Source: Crossaster papposus
Taxonomy: Eukaryota > Echinodermata > Asteroidea > Velatida > Solasteridae
Assembly: GCA_037893245.1 (NCBI GenBank)
Contig: JBAIAA010000890.1
Span: forward strand, 744,001-808,000
Direction: 5' to 3'
Length of the DNA stretch: 64,000 bases
This document shows positions 58,697-64,000 of this stretch, piece after piece. The notes beneath the pieces were generated by a model, which did not search any database, was not told where the DNA came from, and was given only the letters and a program-made list of their open reading frames with translations. A program made the position numbers and the translations under genes. Position 1 is the first letter of the stretch, and every line of letters begins with the position of its first letter.

Positions 58697-59473
58697 TTAT
58701 ACAGGTCCACAGTGATTACAAATACACTCTACATGGTGTTTCCATCTTTCGCCTAATGCTGGAGTGATACTAAAATACGTCTTAATTAATCTCTTATTTT
58801 TTCTGAAAAAAGTTAAGGGTAGACGGCAGTTAAGTAATTTGGGATATTCGTTTACCAGTCTGTAAAATTCCCTCAATATTTTAGCCCAATGTTTTCTTAT
58901 GTCACAATTTTGTTCTAACCATGTATCAAAATTTGGTAAAAATACCTCACCCTTTTTTTTATCCCGCCGAAATGTTTGAAATGAAATTTCTAACCAGTTT
59001 CCAAAGTTTGCCGCGCTAAACAAACCCCTGTTTTTCCCCTGTTTATACTTTCCACCGCATTCTTTTACGCATTGTTCTAAATCCATTAAATTGTAATGTC
59101 GTTCATTATCTGGTAAAGGAATATCTTCCCAATTTATACTTAACTGCCGTTGCATATTATAAGTATTTTTTAGTTTGTTGTACATTTCGTCGGGAGTCGG
59201 GGCATTTTTCTTTATTTGGGGCTGTTCTACGACTTCTTGGACTTCTAAAGTTGGGAGTGGTGGCGGATTATTTACATTTGGTTCGTTGTTCAGGGCTTCC
59301 CAGGCTTCTTCATGTCGACCGTCGATGATGAGTCTTTTTGCCTCAGCGACGAGTTGGCGATATTGATGAAATTGTTGCACCACCCACTCGCCGCTTGAGG
59401 TGATGAGACGATTTGCTTCATCGACGTCTTCCCTCATGTATGTCAGTTTGAGGACTTGCCTTGGAAACGCCAT
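58697..59473 (-). CDS. Unknown protein of the viral block, 258 residues
   Basis: The start MAFPRQVLKLTYMRED (ATG 59473) is preferred over the upstream in-frame ATG at 59521, because the 48 bp between look like a pyrimidine-rich TTTATTTGCTTTAG splice acceptor rather than coding sequence. Residues 1-70 are helical and charged. A Pro-rich linker follows at about 84-115. The C-terminal half is Trp- and aromatic-rich, with FGNWLEISFQTFRRDKKKG, WLEQNCDIRKHW and REFYRLVNEYPKLLNCRLPL, ending CNHCGPV. Its shape suggests a helical DNA- or capsid-associated domain, but I do not recognise the family. It is uninterrupted. It points the same way as the penton-like genes but is separated from them by about 900 bp of tandem repeats. 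Confidence 0.6.
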   Translation of the reverse strand: MAFPRQVLKLTYMREDVDEANRLITSSGEWVVQQFHQYRQLVAEAKRLIIDGRHEEAWEALNNEPNVNNPPPLPTLEVQEVVEQPQIKKNAPTPDEMYNKLKNTYNMQRQLSINWEDIPLPDNERHYNLMDLEQCVKECGGKYKQGKNRGLFSAANFGNWLEISFQTFRRDKKKGEVFLPNFDTWLEQNCDIRKHWAKILREFYRLVNEYPKLLNCRLPLTFFRKNKRLIKTYFSITPALGERWKHHVECICNHCGPV

Positions 59474-59504
59474 GATACTAAAGCAAATAAAATAAAATAA
59501 TAGA

Positions 59505-59980
59505 TAGAGTTTTAATATCATAGCAATTATTTTTTTGAGCTACGATCGTAAACAAAATTAGAAGAATACATATTTAAACATTTATATTCTCACCTTTCAA
59601 ATATAATCCGCCAGTTGTTTTTCTAACGTCTGTGATAGAGGAGAGATGGTAGTGAGGCGATCTGTGATAAATTTTTAGAGTAGAGTTTTAATATCATAGC
59701 AATTATTTTTTTTGAGCTACGATCGTAAACAAAATTAGAAGAATACATATTTAAACATTTATATTCTCACCTTTCAAATATAATCCGCCAGTTGTTTTTC
59801 TAACGTCTGTGATAGAGGAGAGATGGTAGTGAGGCGATCTGTGATAAATTTTTAGAGTAGAGTTTTAATATCATAGCAATTATTTTTGTTGAGCTACGAT
59901 CGTAAACAAAATTAGAAGAATACATATTTAAACATTTATATTCTCACCTTTCAAATATAATCCGCCAGTTGTTTTTCTGG
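59505..59980. repeat. 176-bp tandem repeat, about 2.6 copies, upstream of the unknown viral gene
   Basis: Copies start (TAGCAATTATTTTT) at 59521, 59697 and 59874. On the minus strand each unit contains TTGAAAGGTGAGAATAT, a good splice-donor match (AAAG|GTGAGA). The region just before the gene's ATG has an acceptor-like tract. A repeated 5' leader exon is possible. Confidence 0.85.
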
Positions 59981-60169
59981 TAGAGCTACCGTATACGCTC
60001 ACGCTGTAAAATTATGTGTAGAAATGATTTTGCAACTCATGCCTCGATATTTATATCACTAACCAAGGTCAGTAATTTTCCTACCCACGCACTCGATCAC
60101 GAGATGTTTAAACATCGCGTGACAAAAGTAAAAACAACTTCCCACGCACTAGAGTCGCGGAAGGATGAC
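59981..60169. other. Short non-coding interval
   Basis: No ORF is supported. GAGCTACCGTATACGCTCACG near 59984 breaks the third 176-bp copy. Confidence 0.3.
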
Positions 60170-60320
60170 GCATCGCTCGAGCACAAAGGTTGTTTATGCA
60201 TCACTCGAGCACAAAGGTTGTTTACGCATCGCTCGAGCACAAAGGTTGTTTACGCATCGCTCGAGCACAAAGGTTGTTTACGCATCTCTCGAGCACAAAG
60301 GTTGTTTACGCATCGTGTGA
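60170..60320. repeat. 28-bp minisatellite, five copies plus a partial
   Basis: Units GCATCGCTCGAGCACAAAGG plus TTGTTTAC start at 60170, 60198, 60226, 60254 and 60282, with a partial at 60310. Single substitutions separate them. The array sits just downstream of the minus-strand gene ending at 60349. It has no spacers, so it is not a CRISPR array. Confidence 0.9.
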
Positions 60321-60348
60321 CAAAAGGTTTTTCGTGTCGAATAAAATA

Positions 60349-60909
60349 TTATATTTTTGGCGGCGCTGACGGTTTTGCCACATAAGGGGGAGGCCTAGGG
60401 GTTTGATCGAAATAATTTTTTGTGATCGTTAAGCTGTAAGTTTTTTGATAATTCCGTTTTTTTTCGATCAAAACCAATTCTCCAACGCGTCTCTTAATCT
60501 CGGATTCCATATCACTCTCACCTTTTTTTTCTGACAGCAAGCTGTCGGACCTGATAGCCTCTTTCATATCGTTAAATTGCCTCAGTTCCTTTAACACCAA
60601 AGCGTACTCCTCGTGGGATATATCGCCGTCCTCTATAGCTTGAGAAATAAGATCTCTTACGCTGTTAAGTTTAGCCTCAGCCAAGACTCTAATCTCGTCG
60701 TGTTTTTTAACTTTACGTCTAAATCGTTTGCTAAAATATTTTAATACGAACGCGGTACAACCAAAACCCACGGCTACCCCCTCTAACGCTATACCAGCGG
60801 GTGACGTAATGACGCCGCTTATAGCCACGATTCCCAAACTCCCACAAATCACACCACTCACCTCAGCTAGGGTTTCTGTTGTAGAAAGTGTCGTAATTAA
60901 CTTACCATA
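60349..60909 (-). CDS. Viral-block protein with hydrophobic hairpin, main part (-1 frame)
   Basis: A stop-free frame of 186 codons with no ATG near its beginning; the first alternative start is GTG at 60861. It begins in the -1 frame relative to the short ORF at 60897-61019. A hydrophobic Gly/Val-rich stretch (SGVICGSLGIVAISGVI and ALEGVAVGFGCTAFVL) could form a membrane hairpin. A basic segment (KRFRRKVKK) and a helical charged region (VLAEAKLNSVRDLISQAI, DGDISHEEYALVL) follow. The tail is Pro-rich (PRPPPYVAKPSAPP). I have a recollection of similar proteins, with an IYPDL...FRLQKI beginning, as multi-copy genes in invertebrate genomes next to Polinton-like genes; I cannot verify it here. Function unknown; a membrane or lysis-type role is only a guess. 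Confidence 0.55.
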   Translation of the reverse strand, partial: YGKLITTLSTTETLAEVSGVICGSLGIVAISGVITSPAGIALEGVAVGFGCTAFVLKYFSKRFRRKVKKHDEIRVLAEAKLNSVRDLISQAIEDGDISHEEYALVLKELRQFNDMKEAIRSDSLLSEKKGESDMESEIKRRVGELVLIEKKRNYQKTYSLTITKNYFDQTPRPPPYVAKPSAPPKI

Positions 60910-61019
60910 TTTTTTATTTCTCGTTGCGTTAATATATCTTTTTGAACTTCTTCGATCTTTTGCAATCTAAACACCCTCGTTTCGTCGTTTTTTAGATCGG
61001 GGTAAATACTAGTCGCCAT
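60897..61019 (-). CDS. Short upstream ORF, N-terminal part of the hairpin protein
   Basis: 40 codons from ATG 61019, beginning MATSIYPDLKNDETRVFRLQ and ending at TAA 60897-60899. The ATG stands 13 nt after the stop of the penton-like gene and carries the GTTACT motif 8 nt upstream, so this is a used start. Its sequence joins naturally to the -1 frame below at A AAA AAT (60915-60909), which is in the correct phase for -1 ribosomal slippage. A fused product would have about 223 residues. The alternative is one missing A in a six-A run, by mutation or sequencing error. GTAAGT directly after the run also resembles a splice donor, but the nearest acceptor leads to a stop. Confidence 0.55.
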   Translation of the reverse strand: MATSIYPDLKNDETRVFRLQKIEEVQKDILTQREIKNMVS

Positions 61020-61032
61020 TTTACAAAAGTAA

Positions 61033-61725
61033 CTAAAATATTTCTACGTTAAAAATTATCTCTTTACCTCTGTTATCTATCACCTCACCAAGACCGTTTT
61101 TTAACGAAAACGTGAGGTTGTTTATGTTATCGCTGACTAACTCTTTTGAACACTTGTTAGGATCTTGGGGATTGTTTGAACGAGCGGCATCACCGTGTAC
61201 GGGTATACTCTCCAACAGGTTGGTTTGTTTTCCGTCAACAAAATTTGAATGCGTAGACAGTTCTTCGCAATGTAAAAAGACCGCGCTGTAAAGATTTAGG
61301 TTAAATTTTCCAAAATGATTACCACCATAAAGCCAACCCCTGGGTAAACCTAACAGTTTAGACAAATTACCTGATAGTTTTATGCGATTTTGTTCGGGAA
61401 TGGATATATAAAACAGTTCATCGGATAAGGTCTCTATGGATATATCGTGAAAATTTGTTATCAAATATTTAAAAGAATAAAGATTCCATCGATCGTGAAC
61501 AACGTGATATTCATCTTGATCGACAATTTGATCTGACGCCGGATCATTTGTATCACCCGTAAAACTCTCCCAATTTATCGTCGCTTTTTTGTTGAGGTTA
61601 TAAAAACCCAAGTCTAACGCAAAGTTGTTTAACTTCATGCGGTGGTCACCCCCGACGTTATCTATAGGTCGCGATAGTTTAAAGGTCTGCTCGTTATCTG
61701 TCATGACAAACGTATGAGACTGCAT
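61033..61725 (-). CDS. Penton-like minor capsid protein, paralogue 1 (230 residues)
   Basis: Intact ORF, ATG 61725. It is predicted to be beta-rich. The conserved blocks shared with its neighbour are an N-terminal MQSHTFVMT, RIKLSGNLSKLLGLP, FGKFNLNLYSAVFLHCEELS, THSNFVDGKQTNLLESIP and a C-terminal NGLGEVIDNRGKEIIFNVEI. A single-domain beta protein of this size beside the major capsid gene fits the minor capsid (penton) role in Polinton-like viruses, filling the vertices of the capsid. The call rests on context, size and general pattern; a search would be needed to prove it. It is followed after 13 nt by the next minus-strand ORF and preceded after 13 nt by its paralogue. Confidence 0.5.
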   Translation of the reverse strand: MQSHTFVMTDNEQTFKLSRPIDNVGGDHRMKLNNFALDLGFYNLNKKATINWESFTGDTNDPASDQIVDQDEYHVVHDRWNLYSFKYLITNFHDISIETLSDELFYISIPEQNRIKLSGNLSKLLGLPRGWLYGGNHFGKFNLNLYSAVFLHCEELSTHSNFVDGKQTNLLESIPVHGDAARSNNPQDPNKCSKELVSDNINNLTFSLKNGLGEVIDNRGKEIIFNVEIF

Positions 61726-61738
61726 TTTACAAAAGTAA

Positions 61739-62437
61739 CTAAAATATTTCTACGTTTAAAATTATCTCTTTACCTCTATTATCTAAGACCTCACCAAGAC
61801 CGTTTTTTAACAAAAACGTGAGGCTGTTTATTTTATCGGTTACTAACTCTTTTGGAGAATTGTCGTATTTGGCGTAAATTGGATCTTGAGGAGCTGCATC
61901 ACCCAATAAAGGTATACTCTCCAACAGGTTGGTTTGTTTTCCGTTAACAAAATTTGAATGCGTAGACAGTTCTTCGCAATGTAAAAAGACCGCGCTGTAA
62001 AGATTTATGTTAAATTTTCCAAAATAATATTTATTTAAAACACCGCTACTGTAGACCCGATCTTTGGGTAAGTCTAAAAGTTTAGACAAATTACTCGATA
62101 GTTTTATATACGTTAAAGACCCAGGATCCACTAATGACAAATAAAATAGTTTATCGTTTATCGGAGTGATGGTCACAGATTTAATATCTTCTTTAAAACT
62201 ATCTATGAAAGAATAAAGATTCCATCTACCGGGTTTGATAATGTCCACACTTACTTTGACGTTAGACCGAGTAGATGTATGATGCTGTATCATCTCTACG
62301 TTCTCGACGTTATAAAAACCCACGTCTAAAATAACGCTGCTTAACTTAATGCGACGGTTACCCTCAACGTTATCTATGGGTTGAGGTAGCTCAAAAGTCT
62401 GCTCTTTTTTGGTCATGACAAAAGTGTGCGACTGCAT
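61739..62437 (-). CDS. Penton-like minor capsid protein, paralogue 2 (232 residues)
   Basis: Intact ORF, ATG 62437, a tandem paralogue of the gene at 61033-61725. The N-terminus (MQSHTFVMT), the LYSAVFLHCEELSTHSNFV block and the last 25 residues are nearly identical, while the middle (about 40-120) has diverged, including an insertion before the FGKFN block. The duplication includes the intergenic spacer: 30 bp at 61727-61756 equal 61021-61050. Two divergent copies suggest either two vertex proteins or one penton and one surface variant. It is divergently oriented to the capsid gene across 38 bp. Confidence 0.5.
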   Translation of the reverse strand: MQSHTFVMTKKEQTFELPQPIDNVEGNRRIKLSSVILDVGFYNVENVEMIQHHTSTRSNVKVSVDIIKPGRWNLYSFIDSFKEDIKSVTITPINDKLFYLSLVDPGSLTYIKLSSNLSKLLDLPKDRVYSSGVLNKYYFGKFNINLYSAVFLHCEELSTHSNFVNGKQTNLLESIPLLGDAAPQDPIYAKYDNSPKELVTDKINSLTFLLKNGLGEVLDNRGKEIILNVEIF

Positions 62438-62475
62438 TTAAAAAAAGTAACAAAAATAAAACGTTACTATAAAAA
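62438..62475. promoter_or_regulatory. 38-bp divergent promoter between penton-like and capsid genes
   Basis: GTTACT occurs on each strand: inverse at 62446-62451 (8 nt before the minus-strand ATG) and direct at 62463-62468 (7 nt before the capsid ATG, followed by ATAAAAA). The same motif lies 8 nt before the ATGs at 61725 (61734-61739) and 61019 (61028-61033). Confidence 0.55.
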
Positions 62476-63744
62476 ATGAACGCGACTTATGGAAACAAAC
62501 TGAATCCACACAGACTCCTTAAAAATCCTCGGGGTATAAAAGGCAACCGCCAGACTGTTGTCGTAACTCACAATCCTAGCACGATCGACGCGAACGACAA
62601 ATTAATAGTCAAGTTTCCGTCGTTGAGCTCCGACGACGTGATTGTCCCCGGTTCGGCGAAACTAGCTTTTAATATCGATCTAACCTCAGACGACGATGCC
62701 GATCGAAGTCTGTTTAAAAATCTAGGACGAAATCTCGTAAAACAAATAAGAATATGTATCGGTGGCCGGGAGATCGTAAACTTGACCGACGCCGACGTTT
62801 ATAACATTTTTAAAGATCTTTGGTTACCCAAAGGTATCAGAGATCACTACGCTGGAAACGAGATTTCCAACATATCGAGCCTGCGTGTGGGCACCGGCAA
62901 CGCGGTTGCCGGTTCCAACTCTGGAAAAGACAAAGCAACAGCGGATGCCTTTGGAAACAGATTTTGTATACCTCTAGATTTTGAAATGCTCACGGATCAT
63001 CAACCGTTTTATCCATCCGCTCTGAACGACCAACTGTCTTACGAACTTACTTTTAACGATTACGTCAAAGTCGTAAATTCTACCGACTCCGAAGCGAGTT
63101 ATCGCATCTCCAACTTGGCGTTAGAATATGAGATCGTTTCTAACAAACATTTAGCTCAAATCTTAGCTCAAAAATGTCTCGGAAAGACGCAGTTTTTGTT
63201 TGATAGGATTCAGAGACACGAAGTAAGATCTATCAATAAATCGGACACCGTTTGGAACTTTAATTTAAACGTGGCGGTTAAAAGTCTCAAGGGTATATTG
63301 TTTTTGTTTAAAGACCCGACTACGAAAACCCCCGAACTATTTTATAACCCAAAGATAGACAAAGTTAGCGTGACGATAGAAGGAAAACCTAATCAACTCT
63401 ATAGTTCGGGTCTCAAAAGCTATCAACACTGGGGAGAAATCAACAAGTTCTTTGGAGACTCATCCACCGAGCTAGGGGCTGGTATATGTAAAGATTTAGG
63501 GTTGACGGAGATGGATATCGGTGATTATTTATTGAGAAGATACGGACTTTGGTTGGATATGAGATCGACGGACGACAACAAAAATCACGGATCGGGTAAA
63601 CAAATCGGCGATATAAGCGGAGGAATCTCAATATTGATGGAACGCGAAGCTCAAACCGCGGGCGCTCTAAAGTGTTATGTCTTTTTGGTTATGGACGCGC
63701 AACTTAACATCGAAGGAGGCCGCTTGAGCAGCGTCAACTTTTAA
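62476..63744 (+). CDS. Major capsid protein, double jelly-roll type (422 residues)
   Basis: Uninterrupted ORF. Features seen: a short basic N-terminus, THNPSTIDANDKLIVKFP (31-48), SSDDVIVPGSAKLAFNIDL (51-69), DADVYNIFKDLW (105-116), DAFGNRFCIPLDFEML (157-172), YELTFNDY (189-196), KSLKGILFLFKDP (269-281) and YNPKIDKVSVTIEGKPNQLY (290-309). Two beta-rich halves, about 25-215 and 240-415, fit a double jelly-roll capsid protein of Polinton-like elements, which forms the pseudo-hexagonal capsomers. Length is close to that of compact members of the group. It lies upstream of the packaging ATPase on the same strand (25-nt gap), a usual capsid-ATPase pairing. Intactness implies recent integration or ongoing function. 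CpG-containing codons are frequent, unlike the flanks. Confidence 0.7.
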   Translation: MNATYGNKLNPHRLLKNPRGIKGNRQTVVVTHNPSTIDANDKLIVKFPSLSSDDVIVPGSAKLAFNIDLTSDDDADRSLFKNLGRNLVKQIRICIGGREIVNLTDADVYNIFKDLWLPKGIRDHYAGNEISNISSLRVGTGNAVAGSNSGKDKATADAFGNRFCIPLDFEMLTDHQPFYPSALNDQLSYELTFNDYVKVVNSTDSEASYRISNLALEYEIVSNKHLAQILAQKCLGKTQFLFDRIQRHEVRSINKSDTVWNFNLNVAVKSLKGILFLFKDPTTKTPELFYNPKIDKVSVTIEGKPNQLYSSGLKSYQHWGEINKFFGDSSTELGAGICKDLGLTEMDIGDYLLRRYGLWLDMRSTDDNKNHGSGKQIGDISGGISILMEREAQTAGALKCYVFLVMDAQLNIEGGRLSSVNF

Positions 63745-63751
63745 AAATAAA

Positions 63752-63769
63752 CGCCTATATAAAAGTAAG
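63752..63769 (+). promoter_or_regulatory. TATA-like element before the ATPase gene
   Basis: CTATATAAAAG (63755-63765) lies in the 25-nt gap between the capsid stop and the ATPase ATG. It lacks the GTTACT motif of the other genes, so this gene may be controlled differently or be read with the capsid gene. Confidence 0.35.
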
Positions 63770-64000
63770 ATGACGTCGCACTGCGCTTTAATATGTGGAA
63801 GAACAAACTCTGGTAAAACAAAGTTTGCGTTAGACTTGCTAGAAAACGAGTACGCCAACAAATTTGAATATTTGGTAATCATATGTCCGACTCTGTCAAA
63901 CAATAAAACGTACCACGAGAGACCTTGGTTTTTTAACGACCCCAACGTTTACGCATGCGACCCCGACGCCGAAAATATGAATATGAACGAAGCCATAAAC
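63770..64000 (+). CDS. Packaging ATPase (FtsK/HerA, A32-like), N-terminal part cut by the window end
   Basis: 77 codons from ATG 63770 to the end of the window, all open. ALICGRTNSGKTKFAL (residues 6-21) contains the Walker A motif GRTNSGKT (10-17) at the very N-terminus, as in viral genome-packaging ATPases. LVIICPTLSNNKTY (35-48) fits the strand and sensor region after it, where such proteins have a CPT-type segment. Walker B would lie beyond the window. The enzyme would pump DNA into the capsid made by the neighbouring gene products. The position directly behind the capsid gene supports the call. Confidence 0.7.
   Translation, partial: MTSHCALICGRTNSGKTKFALDLLENEYANKFEYLVIICPTLSNNKTYHERPWFFNDPNVYACDPDAENMNMNEAIN

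Larger units (their letters stand above)
58697..64000. mobile_element. Polinton-like / adintovirus-like integrated viral gene block (incomplete)
   Basis: A compact set of genes with virus-like spacing (13-nt gaps, a 38-bp divergent promoter): double jelly-roll capsid, two penton-like paralogues, packaging ATPase and two proteins of unknown role. The capsid region has many more CpG dinucleotides than the AT-rich flanks. No DNA polymerase, integrase or protease is in view; they may lie beyond 64000. No terminal inverted repeat could be fixed on the left. It could be an integrated virus, a Polinton transposon or a Polinton-like virus. Confidence 0.7.

Noticed and set aside
60170-60320. CRISPR array from regular 28-bp repeats
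   Set aside because: Units are directly adjacent with no unique spacers, and the context is a eukaryotic genome.
60014-60385. 123-residue + strand ORF
   Set aside because: Covers the 28-bp minisatellite in shifting phase and runs antisense into the end of the hairpin-protein gene.
60870-60905. Spliced 30-bp intron at GTAAGT in the hairpin-protein gene
   Set aside because: Removing the interval to the nearest CAG leads to a stop two codons later; the -1 frame change fits better.

Overview
The window reads as a repeat-dense, AT-rich piece of an animal nuclear genome, most likely a marine invertebrate. A deuterostome such as an echinoderm or hemichordate is my guess, from the ACATGTACATGT and GGCCTAGGCCT sequence style and the element types; no species can be named. 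I found no convincing host gene, tRNA or rRNA. Almost everything recognisable is mobile or viral.

Layout: (1) 1-3300: remnant of a DIRS/Ngaro-like tyrosine-recombinase retrotransposon (RNase H, recombinase, SGNH hydrolase), frameshifted and split by a TA-flanked pogo/Tigger-like element. (2) 3302-11411: about 5.5 head-to-tail copies of a 1,483-bp unit, then a spacer and one inverted copy (11975-13186, resuming at 24627-25520). (3) 13187-24626: a set of nested insertions inside that inverted copy: a TA-flanked element with CCGTAATT ends, holding a TA-flanked element with CACTCTAAAAA ends, holding a 7-kb composite, holding a TTAA-flanked MITE. (4) 25521-34854: assorted palindromes, foldbacks, a 3.2-kb element with CCCTTACGAAAATG ends, a second TTAA MITE and a SINE-like fragment. 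(5) 34855-45037: a decayed Helentron-type rolling-circle transposon coding for a repeat protein, a PHD finger + C76-like protease + OTU protease protein, a Lys/Tyr-rich repeat region, DUF6570, HUH-Y2 replicase, Pif1-like helicase and C-terminal endonuclease. (6) 46255-54780: a ~90-bp minisatellite interrupted by a second copy of the 7-kb composite. (7) 57400-64000: tandem arrays, then a compact Polinton-like/adintovirus-like gene block with intact ORFs: an unknown gene, a membrane-hairpin protein with a frame break, two tandem penton-like paralogues, a double jelly-roll major capsid protein, and the start of a packaging ATPase cut by the window end.

The most notable signals are these. The 7-kb composite has the order A1-Y-B1-A2-X-B2, the split-direct-repeat pattern of PAT/Ngaro retroelements. 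It has a TATAAC at the left flank, the B1/A2 junction and the right flank, and variants that are shared within a copy rather than between copies. The viral block has a GTTACT motif placed 7-8 nt before four start codons and a correctly phased A AAA AAT slippery heptamer exactly where one gene changes frame. The Helentron carries two different deubiquitinase-like protease domains next to a PHD finger.

In the viral block the capsid genes diverge from a 38-bp spacer (62438-62475), with the ATPase downstream of the capsid gene, so the set resembles a virion assembly module. In the Helentron, replicase, helicase and endonuclease would act together in rolling-circle transposition, but frame breaks and stops show that this copy is not functional as read. 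All family assignments are made by eye from motifs; no database search was run.
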